NCBI GenBank assembly: GCA_031253705.1
Contig: JAIRVW010000216.1
Span: forward strand, 1 to 6,881
Direction of reading: 5' to 3'
DNA: 6,881 bases
Origin: Brucellaceae bacterium
GTDB taxonomy: Bacteria > Pseudomonadota > Alphaproteobacteria > Rhizobiales > Rhizobiaceae
A program made the position numbers and the translations under genes. Positions 1-5,491 of the stretch are shown one piece after another. The notes under the pieces are model-generated. The model worked only from the letters and a program-made list of their open reading frames with translations, ran no database searches and was not told where the DNA came from. Each line of letters begins with the position of its first letter. The first letter of the stretch is position 1.

Positions 1-887
1 ACCAGAATGATTGTGCCAAGTGCGAGGCTTGCAGCATCCTGCTCGATAATCTGCCCGTCTTTTTCCACACGCGCAGTTTTCGGTACCAGATCGGCAAGAC
101 CGCGGATGGAGTTGCGGGCGCGTCGTGCAGCCACACCCTCAAGCAGTTCACCGATCAGGAACAGGAAGACAACCATTGCGGCTTCTTCCACAGCGCCGAT
201 AAACAGCGCACCGACTGCGGCAACCGTCATCAGTGTTTCAATGGAAAACGGTGTGCCGAAACGTGCACCGGCCAGAGCGCGGCGGGCAATCGGCACCAGC
301 CCGACCAGCATTGCGGCAGAGAAAATATAGAGATCATATTGCGGCAGGAAATGTCCGATAATATAGGCCGCAACCAGTGCAGTACCGGCTGCAATTGTCA
401 GCCTGGCTTTGCCCTGCTGCCACCACGGCTTGTTATCTTCATCCGTGCCATGATCATGCATATGCAGCGGCGATGCTTCTTGAGCTTTGGCTGTGCCGTG
501 CTCATGTGTTTTATGATCATGGGCGCTGTGGTCATGTCCTTCATGACTGTGATCCGCATGGTCGTGCTCATGCTTATGGTCTGCATGGTCATGATCGTGG
601 TCGTGACCAGAACAGCAGGCATGTGCGTCAGCTTCAGGTTCTTCTGTTGAGACAGACAGGTTTTCGCTCATATAACGCGACTGATAGCCGAGCTTTTTCA
701 GCTGTTCGGTAATCGCATCGGCCGCAATGCCGCTATGTGTCACGGTCATGGTGCCTTTGGTCACCGACACATTGACATCACTGATCTGATTGCCGAGGCG
801 ACGCACAGCCGTATCGATCTTCTTGGCGCAGGAGGCGCAATCCATACCTTCAACGCGGAACTTATCCTGACGGACGGGACCGGACAT
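1..887 (-). CDS. zntA: ZntA-type heavy-metal (Zn2+/Cd2+/Pb2+) translocating P-type ATPase, N-terminal 295 residues, cut by window edge
   Basis: This inner-membrane P1B-type ATPase exports excess Zn2+, and usually Cd2+ and Pb2+, from the cytoplasm using ATP. I translated it from the minus strand; the stop lies outside the window. An HMA metal-binding domain spans about residues 8-72 with GMDCASC at 14-20 (Cys17, Cys20). A His-rich stretch follows at 89-146 with 20 histidines and Cys91-Cys92. Membrane segments lie at about 163-181, 185-202 and 216-250; FSIETLMTVAAVGALFIG and AAMVVFLFLIGELLEG match the ZntA subfamily closely. Glu235, just before AAM, probably corresponds to the acidic residue important for Zn release in ZntA. 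The actuator domain begins near 268. The CPC, DKTG and ATP-binding motifs would lie beyond the edge, so metal class rests on similarity in the part seen. The start is set by AAGGAG (895-900, minus) seven bases before ATG. It diverges from zntR. Confidence 0.93.
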   Translation of the reverse strand, partial: MSGPVRQDKFRVEGMDCASCAKKIDTAVRRLGNQISDVNVSVTKGTMTVTHSGIAADAITEQLKKLGYQSRYMSENLSVSTEEPEADAHACCSGHDHDHDHADHKHEHDHADHSHEGHDHSAHDHKTHEHGTAKAQEASPLHMHDHGTDEDNKPWWQQGKARLTIAAGTALVAAYIIGHFLPQYDLYIFSAAMLVGLVPIARRALAGARFGTPFSIETLMTVAAVGALFIGAVEEAAMVVFLFLIGELLEGVAARRARNSIRGLADLVPKTARVEKDGQIIEQDAASLALGTIIL

Positions 888-923
888 CTCCAATCTCCTT
901 TTCTCTTGTATCTTTTGAGAAGC

Positions 924-954
924 ACCCTAAATGCTCTAGTGGCTATAGGAGCAA
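924..954 (-). promoter_or_regulatory. zntA promoter, MerR-type with 19-bp spacer
   Basis: On the minus strand a -35 box TTGCTC (949-954) and a -10 box TAGGGT (924-929) are separated by exactly 19 bases (930-948). This over-long spacer is the hallmark of promoters activated by MerR-family metal sensors, which untwist the DNA to realign the two boxes. The -10 resembles TAAGGT of the mer promoter. Transcription would begin near 917, giving a leader of about 30 bases that holds the zntA ribosome binding site. Spacing and boxes are seen directly; activation by the adjacent ZntR is inferred from family and position. Confidence 0.85.
934..948. promoter_or_regulatory. ZntR (CadR/PbrR-like) operator dyad
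   Basis: The minus strand reads CTATAGCCACTAGAG, an imperfect dyad filling the spacer between the zntA -35 and -10 boxes. From memory it is close to the operators of the lead sensor PbrR (CTATAGTAACTAGAG) and the cadmium sensor CadR (CTATAGTGGCTACAG). It ends 14 bases before the zntR start codon, so the same site probably also represses zntR. Confidence 0.8.
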
Positions 955-962
955 GCGGAAAA

Positions 963-1412
963 ATGGACAAAAAAGGGTATACGATTGGCAAAGTTGCGGC
1001 ACGCAGCGGTGTTAAAGTGCCAACTATCCGTTTTTATGAGCAAATCGGGCTTATTCGTGAGCCGGAACGCACAGAAAGTCAGCGGCGGGAATATGGCGCG
1101 GAAGACATAAAACGACTGTCTTTCATCCGCCATGCGCGTGATCTCGGCTTTGAGATTAATGATATCCGTGAATTACTGGCGATGACCGAGACGCCGAATG
1201 ATTCTTGTCATGAGGCAGATTCGATTGCGCGCCGGCATCTCGATGAGATTGAAGACCGCATTGAACGCTTGTCGGCTTTGCGCGATGAATTGCGCCGCAT
1301 GGTCAATGAATGTGATCACGGACGCTTATGTGAATGCAGGGTGATCCAGATACTTGAGGATCACAGCGAGTGCGGTCACGAACATGACCATCCGGCACAG
1401 ACGCTGAAATAG
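963..1412 (+). CDS. zntR: MerR-family heavy-metal-responsive regulator (ZntR/CadR/PbrR group)
   Basis: This cytoplasmic dimeric sensor represses the divergent zntA promoter when metal-free and activates it when it binds Zn2+, Cd2+ or Pb2+. The protein has 149 residues, normal for the family. A winged helix-turn-helix occupies about 5-72 (YTIGKVAARSGVKVPTIRFYE at its start, with Arg23, Tyr25 and Glu26), and the dimerisation helix about 80-115. Metal ligands expected for ZntR-like sensors are visible: Cys82 at the start of the helix, and Cys117, His119, Cys123 and Cys125 in the C-terminal loop. The tail adds a second cluster, Cys137-Gly-His-Glu-His-Asp-His. The frame is open upstream to 735, but that part is antisense to zntA. 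I start at 963 because the family N-terminus begins there; AGGAG at 947-951 is 11 bases upstream and overlaps the operator. It is probably co-transcribed with the next gene. Which metal it prefers cannot be read from the sequence. Confidence 0.92.
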   Translation: MDKKGYTIGKVAARSGVKVPTIRFYEQIGLIREPERTESQRREYGAEDIKRLSFIRHARDLGFEINDIRELLAMTETPNDSCHEADSIARRHLDEIEDRIERLSALRDELRRMVNECDHGRLCECRVIQILEDHSECGHEHDHPAQTLK

Positions 1413-1437
1413 AGATTACAGAGTGAGAGGAATTGAC

Positions 1438-1785
1438 GTGGCTGTAACTATTTACGGGATTAAAAACTGCGACACGATGCGCAAGGCGCAGGACTGGCTG
1501 ACAGCGCAGAATATCGCCTTCGACTTTCATGATTATAAGAAGGCCGGTCTGGATCGTGCAAAGCTGGAAAACTGGTGCGAAACACTGGGTTGGGAAACCG
1601 TAATCAACCGCGCTGGCCAGACATTCCGTAAACTCGATGATGCACAGAAGCAGGATTTGACAGAAAACAAAGCAATTGAACTGATGCTCGGTAATTTGTC
1701 GATGATCAAGCGTCCGGTGCTGGAAAAAGACGGAAAATTGCTGGCCGGTTTCAAGCCGGAAATCTATGCTGAATTTTTTGCGTGA
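1438..1785 (+). CDS. ArsC/Spx-family thioredoxin-fold protein, YffB-like
   Basis: This small cytoplasmic protein (115 residues) belongs to the ArsC-related thioredoxin-fold family and most resembles YffB. The N-terminal signature is YGIKNCDTMRKAQDWL, with the single active-site-type Cys11 in a NCDT context rather than a CxxC. Other conserved blocks are NRAGQTFRKLD (57-67) and IKRPVLEKDGKLLAGF (90-105), where Arg58, Arg64 and Arg92 sit where ArsC binds its oxyanion. A second cysteine, Cys47, is not in a family motif. The family includes glutaredoxin-dependent arsenate reductases, but YffB-like members are thought to be glutathione-dependent thiol reductases, so 'arsenate reductase' should not be assumed. 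I choose the GTG at 1438 because AGAGGA (1426-1431) lies six bases before it and the protein then begins as its relatives do; a GTG at 1423 is in frame but overlaps that site. It follows zntR by 25 bases, suggesting one transcript. Confidence 0.88.
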   Translation: MAVTIYGIKNCDTMRKAQDWLTAQNIAFDFHDYKKAGLDRAKLENWCETLGWETVINRAGQTFRKLDDAQKQDLTENKAIELMLGNLSMIKRPVLEKDGKLLAGFKPEIYAEFFA

Positions 1786-1794
1786 ATTTTAAAT

Positions 1795-1821
1795 GCTGCT
1801 CTCTGTTTTTCAGAGGGCAGC
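1795..1821. terminator. Hairpin between convergent genes, possible bidirectional terminator
   Basis: An 11-bp stem (1795-1805 with 1811-1821, one G-T pair) encloses a TTTTT loop. It lies just after the ArsC-like gene and overlaps the last codons of the convergent deacetylase gene. Neither side carries a proper run of T after the stem (the left flank is TTTTAAAT), so termination strength is doubtful. Position between two convergent stops favours this role. Confidence 0.5.
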
Positions 1822-2829
1822 CTGTCGTTTGCTCAGCTCCGGTTCCGCCAGATAATCCTTATAGCTGACGCAGCGCACATCATCACGCTTGCAAACATTG
1901 CGGGCAAAGCGCTCCAGCGCATTCCAGTAAGCACCGTCATTCATCAGCACAAAATGAAAGCCCATCTGCAGCGGAATACGCTGACCGTCATATTGTTTAT
2001 TGAAGGCTTTCATAAAGGCATCATGGCTGCGCTGCTCAAAAAGCGCGGCCTGTTCCGGTTTCTCTTTGCCGCCTGAATGGCGCACATAGAGATTGTAATC
2101 CATGGCGATAACCGGTTTTTGCGCCGGACCTTCCGGTATCAGCGGCAGGCCGAAACTTTTGAGACCGGCAAAATTCTTCGGTAATTCAGGGCCTGAGGTG
2201 ACGCCGCTGGCCTGATAGGCAAAGCCGCTTTCACGCAAGGCTGTCTGCACCGGCTTGTCATCGGAGAGGTAAGGGGCGCGAAAGCCGGTGATCTTGTTAT
2301 AAACCAGATCTTTCCAGCCTTCCGGTTCACCGTCGATTTTATTGGCGCTCCATGCATTGCCAACAATAGTGCGAAACGCCTGAATTTCCTGCGCCCATTC
2401 TTTTGCCGTCCAGTTCTTACCGTCAAAATGACCGCAGCCGTGGCTGGCAATTTCATGGCCTTCCAGATTGGCTTTCCAAACCTGATCGAGGCGGGTGGCA
2501 ATTTCTGCTTTATCCTGTGCAAAGCCGACATTGGAGCGGCCAGCTTTCATACGCGGCGGCTGATATTGTGCACGGTCTGCCCGTTCCAGATAAAAGACGC
2601 AGGAGAGAAAATAGGTGAAATGCGCACCGGTTTCCTGTCCGAGTGCACGGCTGCGCTGCCAGAGCTTGTTATCATGCGCACCGTCAAACGAGATGATCAC
2701 CACCTGTTTTGGGCGGTTGTCAGTTGCCTCTGTTTTCTGCGGCGGAGTCACTGTTCCGTCCGGCATAGCCTGCGCGCTGGTTGCAAAGCATAGGGTAGCG
2801 GCAAAACCGGCGGCAATAAGTTTTTGCAT
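1810..2829 (-). CDS. Secreted polysaccharide deacetylase (carbohydrate esterase 4-like)
   Basis: The protein has 339 residues and probably removes acetyl groups from an extracytoplasmic polysaccharide or from peptidoglycan; the substrate cannot be told. A signal peptide is clear: Lys3, a hydrophobic core at about 4-17, and SAQA before a likely cut after Ala21. Cys14 lies in the core but lacks a lipobox, so a lipoprotein is unlikely. CE4-type motifs appear in order: SFDGAHD at 47-53 (catalytic Asp49), SHGCGHF at 129-135 (metal ligands His130 and His134), RAPY at 184-187 and GFHF at 290-293 (His292). Motif 1 reads FDGAHD instead of the usual TFDDG, so it belongs to a divergent branch. The frame stays open to an ATG at 2937, but the signal peptide fixes the start at 2829, although no strong ribosome binding site precedes it. 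It is transcribed alone, convergent with the metal block and divergent from the TPR-like gene. Confidence 0.85.
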   Translation of the reverse strand: MQKLIAAGFAATLCFATSAQAMPDGTVTPPQKTEATDNRPKQVVIISFDGAHDNKLWQRSRALGQETGAHFTYFLSCVFYLERADRAQYQPPRMKAGRSNVGFAQDKAEIATRLDQVWKANLEGHEIASHGCGHFDGKNWTAKEWAQEIQAFRTIVGNAWSANKIDGEPEGWKDLVYNKITGFRAPYLSDDKPVQTALRESGFAYQASGVTSGPELPKNFAGLKSFGLPLIPEGPAQKPVIAMDYNLYVRHSGGKEKPEQAALFEQRSHDAFMKAFNKQYDGQRIPLQMGFHFVLMNDGAYWNALERFARNVCKRDDVRCVSYKDYLAEPELSKRQAAL

Positions 2830-3027
2830 TAAGACAGGCTCATATGATGAACGGAGGAAATACAGACAGAATTGCTCTAAGTACGAAATGTGGCAAAGCA
2901 CAGGCATAGCCATTGATTTTAGCGCGAAGCAACGCAAATTAAGGAATTATGCAGGAATTCGCAATCAGGGCTACCATCTGCCGGCGATTCCGACTAAAAG
3001 CCGGATAGGTGTGTTAAAGGACCAGCT

Positions 3028-3093
3028 ATGCAGATAGCCGGTATGCTTGATACATATTCGATAATCTTGACAAGTTTCACAGGGTATTCATGA
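3028..3093 (+). CDS. Possible 21-codon leader peptide coupled to the TPR-like gene
   Basis: A short ORF begins with ATG at 3028, six bases after a good ribosome binding site AAAGGA (3016-3021), and encodes 21 residues starting MQIAGMLDTYS and ending SFTGYS. Its TGA stop (3091-3093) overlaps the ATG of the next gene (3090-3092) as ATGA, the classic arrangement for translational coupling. The next gene's own site (AGGG, 3081-3084) is weaker. I recognise no homologue and the composition says little. It could be a real leader that sets translation of the TPR-like protein, or a chance ORF. Conservation of its frame in relatives would decide. Confidence 0.35.
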   Translation: MQIAGMLDTYSIILTSFTGYS

Positions 3094-3761
3094 CAGACGA
3101 CAGCTTTATCCGCGAAGTCAACGAAGAGCTCCGCTCGGAACAGGTACGCGCTGTATGGCGGCGTTTTGGTCCGGTTTTGATCGGCGGCGCGGTGGCTGTG
3201 GTTATCGGTACAGCCGTTTTCGTCGGTTATGAATATTGGCGTGAAAGCAAAGCGGCTGTATCGGGCGACCAGTTTCTGGCTGCTCTTGATCTGGCAGGCC
3301 AGAGCAAAAATGATGAAGCCCTGAGCGCTTTGAAAAAGCTGGAAACAGAAGGCGCGGGCTCTTATCCGGTTCTGGCACAGTTGCGCACAGCAACATTGCT
3401 GGAGCAGAAAAAAGATATGGCCGGTGCGGTCAGTGCTTTTGATGCGGTTGCAGCAGACAGTAAGGCACCAGTTGCCCTGCGTGATGTTGCAAAGCTGCGT
3501 GCGGCCTATATTCTGGTTGATAACGGCTCTTATGACGATGTCGCTAAGCGTGCGGAAGTGCTGAGCGCGGATGGCAATCCGATGCGCGGCTCTGCCCGTG
3601 AAGTGCTGGGTCTGGCAGCTTATAAAGCCGGACGGGCAGATGATGCCCGCAAATTGTTCCAGCAGAATGCGGATGATGCGGCAATCCCGGCCAATCTCCG
3701 CCAGCGTGCCAATACAATGCTTGACCTGATGCGCAGCACCGAGGCTGCAGCAAAAGGCTGA
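3090..3761 (+). CDS. Membrane-anchored TPR-like protein (YfgM-like)
   Basis: The 223-residue protein has a short cytoplasmic N-terminus (MTDDSFIREVNEELRSEQ), one transmembrane helix at about 28-47 and a helical, alanine-rich domain from about 58 to 216 with TPR-like periodicity (for example 99-120, 135-155 and 170-190). That layout fits the YfgM/TPR_21 family: inner-membrane proteins facing the periplasm, linked in enterobacteria to the Sec translocon and periplasmic chaperones. Basic residues before the helix (Arg20, Arg24, Arg25) favour N-inside topology. The ATG at 3090 gives the usual family N-terminus. The stop at 3761 lies 59 bases before der, and the pairing of a YfgM-like gene with der is also known in E. 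coli, where bamB separates them. The fold and position are well supported; the exact role here is inferred. Confidence 0.82.
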   Translation: MTDDSFIREVNEELRSEQVRAVWRRFGPVLIGGAVAVVIGTAVFVGYEYWRESKAAVSGDQFLAALDLAGQSKNDEALSALKKLETEGAGSYPVLAQLRTATLLEQKKDMAGAVSAFDAVAADSKAPVALRDVAKLRAAYILVDNGSYDDVAKRAEVLSADGNPMRGSAREVLGLAAYKAGRADDARKLFQQNADDAAIPANLRQRANTMLDLMRSTEAAAKG

Positions 3762-3770
3762 AACACTCAT

Positions 3771-3799
3771 TAGAGCGGGACGGTTCAGGTGCCGCTCTA
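3771..3799. repeat. Inverted repeat between TPR-like gene and der
   Basis: Arms TAGAGCGG (3771-3778) and CCGCTCTA (3792-3799) pair perfectly around a 13-base loop. No T-run follows, so it is not a typical intrinsic terminator. The arms match the core of the larger inverted repeat after der (5364-5407), suggesting members of one dispersed intergenic family. Confidence 0.65.
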
Positions 3800-3803
3800 T
3801 AAT
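3798..3803 (+). promoter_or_regulatory. TATAAT box upstream of der, possible -10 element
   Basis: A perfect TATAAT begins inside the right arm of the preceding hairpin and ends 17 bases before the der ATG. Transcription from it would start near 3810 and leave a leader of about 11 bases. No convincing -35 is visible 16-18 bases upstream, so this is a weak call. Der could equally be read from the promoter of the TPR-like gene. Confidence 0.3.
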
Positions 3804-3820
3804 ACGGAAAAATAAGCTGA

Positions 3821-5260
3821 ATGAGCTTTACACTCGCAATTATCGGACGTCCGAATGTCGGTAAGTCCACACTGTTTAACCGCATTGTCGGGCGCAAACT
3901 GGCGCTGGTCGATGATACGCCGGGTGTTACCCGTGACCGTCGTATCCACGACGGCAAGCTCTATGATCTGCATTTTAAAGTCATCGATACTGCCGGTCTT
4001 GAAATTGCTGAAGCCGGTACGCTGGAAGGCCGTATGCGCGCGCAGACCGAGGCCGCGATTGACGAGGCCGATGCGGTTCTGTTCGTCATTGATGCCAAAG
4101 CCGGTTTGACCCCGACGGATATTGAATTCGCACAGCTGGTACGCAAATTCAGCAAGCCGATTGTGCTGGTGGCCAATAAATCCGAAGCCCGTGGCGCGGA
4201 TGCCGGTCTTTATGATGCTTTCCGCTTAGGTCTGGGGGAGCCTTGCCCGATTTCCGCTGAGCATGGTCAGGGGCTGCCTGATCTGCGCGATGCGATTGTG
4301 GAAGCGATCGGCAAAGAAAAAGCCTTCGCGGAAGAAAAAGCCGAAGAAGAGTTTACGCAAGAAAAAATCGGCGCACTGGTTGGTGAAGACGTCAGCGATG
4401 AGGATGAGGAAATCATCCCTGAATATGACGCGACCAAGCCGCTGCGTATTGCGATTGTCGGCCGTCCGAATGCCGGTAAGTCCACGATGATTAATACAAT
4501 GCTGGGTCAGGATCGCCTGCTGACAGGCCCTGAAGCCGGTATTACCCGCGACTCGATTTCCGTTGAATGGGAATGGCGTGGCCGCGAAGTGAAGCTGTTC
4601 GACACCGCTGGTCTGCGCCGCAAAGCGCGTGTGCAGGAAAAGCTGGAAAAGCTCTCCGTTGCCGATGGCCTGCGTGCTATCCGTTTTGCGGAAGTGGTGA
4701 TTATCGTTCTCGATGCGACCATTCCTTTTGAAAAGCAGGATTTGCAGATTATTGATCTGATTATCCGTGAAGGCCGTGCGCCGATCATTGCTTTCAATAA
4801 ATGGGATCTGATTGAAGACCGTCAGGCATTGCTGGCTGATCTGCGCGAAAAGACCGAGCGTCTGCTGCCGCAGGTACGTGGCATCCGCGCTGTGCCAATT
4901 TCCGGTGAAACCGGCCACGGCATTGATAAGCTGATGGAAAATGTGGAAATGACGCACCGTATCTGGAATACGCGCATCTCCACAGGTCGTCTGAACCGCT
5001 GGCTCGAAGGTGTGATTACCCATCATCCGCCACCGGCAGTGGCTGGCCGTCGTCTTAAAGTGAAATATATGACGCAGGTTAAGACCCGTCCGCCGGGCTT
5101 CATGGTGTCGTGCTCGCGCCCTGATGTGATGCCGCAATCCTATGTGCGTTATCTGATTAATGGTCTGCGCGATACATTCGAAATGCCGGGCGTACCTATC
5201 CGTTTGTCCTTGCGTACATCGGACAATCCTTTTGCCGGTCGTGCAAAGAAGAAGCGCTAA
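3821..5260 (+). CDS. der: Ribosome-assembly GTPase Der (EngA)
   Basis: Der is an essential tandem-GTPase that helps mature the 50S ribosomal subunit. The 479-residue protein is complete. G domain 1 shows GRPNVGKST at 9-17, PGVTRDR at 34-40, DTAG at 56-59, NKSE at 119-122 and SAE at 145-147. An acidic, lysine-rich linker spans about 161-205. G domain 2 shows GRPNAGKST at 214-222, DTAG at 261-264, NKWD at 326-329 and SGE at 361-363. The KH-like RNA-binding domain runs from about 385 to 465, with a basic tail RAKKKR. All GTP-binding motifs are intact. It starts at the first ATG, which gives the standard N-terminus; the ribosome binding site (GGAAA, 3806-3810) is weak. A 360-residue open frame on the opposite strand is an antisense shadow. 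The sequence strongly resembles Brucella-group Der. Confidence 0.98.
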   Translation: MSFTLAIIGRPNVGKSTLFNRIVGRKLALVDDTPGVTRDRRIHDGKLYDLHFKVIDTAGLEIAEAGTLEGRMRAQTEAAIDEADAVLFVIDAKAGLTPTDIEFAQLVRKFSKPIVLVANKSEARGADAGLYDAFRLGLGEPCPISAEHGQGLPDLRDAIVEAIGKEKAFAEEKAEEEFTQEKIGALVGEDVSDEDEEIIPEYDATKPLRIAIVGRPNAGKSTMINTMLGQDRLLTGPEAGITRDSISVEWEWRGREVKLFDTAGLRRKARVQEKLEKLSVADGLRAIRFAEVVIIVLDATIPFEKQDLQIIDLIIREGRAPIIAFNKWDLIEDRQALLADLREKTERLLPQVRGIRAVPISGETGHGIDKLMENVEMTHRIWNTRISTGRLNRWLEGVITHHPPPAVAGRRLKVKYMTQVKTRPPGFMVSCSRPDVMPQSYVRYLINGLRDTFEMPGVPIRLSLRTSDNPFAGRAKKKR

Positions 5261-5261
5261 A

Positions 5262-5349
5262 GCGTATCCCGAAAAGTGCGAAGCGCCTTCGCGGGGAAAA
5301 CAGTCCACCGGACTGTTTTCTTATCCCGTTTCGATCGGATAAGATACGC
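5262..5349. repeat. 88-base palindromic intergenic element, cloverleaf-like
   Basis: The element begins two bases after the der stop. Its ends GCGTATC (5262-5268) and GATACGC (5343-5349) pair perfectly. Inside lie three perfect hairpins: 5278-5283 with 5287-5292 (6 bp, loop CGC), 5296-5306 with 5310-5320 (11 bp, loop ACC) and 5321-5326 with 5337-5342 (6 bp, 10-base loop). The segments CCGAAAAGTG and CGGATAAGAT are, from memory, typical of dispersed intergenic palindromes in Brucella, Ochrobactrum and rhizobia. As RNA it would fold as a four-way junction and could protect the der 3' end. It has no tRNA features. Confidence 0.7.
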
Positions 5350-5363
5350 GTCAAAACAAAGAG

Positions 5364-5407
5364 TTAGAGCGGTTCTATCGGTTTGCTATTATTTGGAACC
5401 GCTCTAA
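5364..5407. repeat. 12-bp inverted repeat (TTAGAGCGGTTC / GAACCGCTCTAA)
   Basis: Perfect 12-base arms at 5364-5375 and 5396-5407 enclose a 20-base AT-rich loop. No T-run follows, so it is not an intrinsic terminator by itself. It shares TTAGAGCGG with the hairpin before der and fits a common alphaproteobacterial intergenic palindrome type. Confidence 0.75.
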
Positions 5408-5426
5408 GTATACGGCATTAAAAAAC

Positions 5427-5464
5427 AAAGCCCTGCCGCAGAAAAGACTTCGGCAGGGCTTTTT
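5427..5464 (+). terminator. Intrinsic terminator downstream of der, inside the Sua5-gene leader
   Basis: A perfect 12-bp GC-rich stem (AAAGCCCTGCCG at 5427-5438 with CGGCAGGGCTTT at 5451-5462) and a 12-base loop are followed by T's to 5464. An A-rich run at 5419-5429 lets it also work on the other strand. It should end transcripts arriving from der. It closes only 27 bases before the next start codon, leaving no room for a promoter between them. Confidence 0.88.
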
Positions 5465-5491
5465 CGTAGAAATATGCAGGAGAGAAACGGA

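Noticed and set aside
339..712. Met/Val-rich and His-rich plus-strand frames around 339-712
   Set aside because: They are reverse readings of the HDH/HEH repeat codons of ZntA on the minus strand, which makes them look like membrane or His-rich proteins.
735..962. 76-codon N-terminal extension of zntR
   Set aside because: It is antisense to the zntA 5' end and runs through the zntA promoter; MerR-family proteins begin at the residue encoded at 963.
1..1785. Metal-resistance block as a recently acquired island
   Set aside because: No integrase, transposase, tRNA junction or flanking repeat is visible, and codon style looks like the neighbouring core genes; ZntA and ZntR are common chromosomal genes in this group.
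2830..2937. 36-codon N-terminal extension of the deacetylase
   Set aside because: The clear signal peptide beginning at 2829 would become internal, and no ribosome binding site supports the ATG at 2937.
3067..3095. Perfect TTGACA as a -35 box for the TPR-like gene
   Set aside because: At a 17-base spacer the -10 would fall on the start codon (ATGACA), giving a transcript that begins inside the gene; the family N-terminus at 3090 is well supported.
2994..3770. 258-residue open frame antisense to the TPR-like gene
   Set aside because: It shares the triplet register of the sense gene, so it stays open simply because TTA, CTA and TCA codons are scarce in that gene. Its Cys/Gln/Ile-rich composition matches no family I know, and the sense gene is clearly real.
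4226..5308. 360-residue open frame antisense to der
   Set aside because: It is in the same in-register antisense phase and explained by der codon usage. Its product is rich in His, Arg and Thr with no recognisable domain, and it has no credible translation signals.
5262..5349. Cloverleaf-like fold as a tRNA gene
   Set aside because: It lacks a 7-base anticodon loop with flanking U and purine, a T-loop (TTCRA) and D-loop consensus; the loops are 3, 3 and 10 bases.
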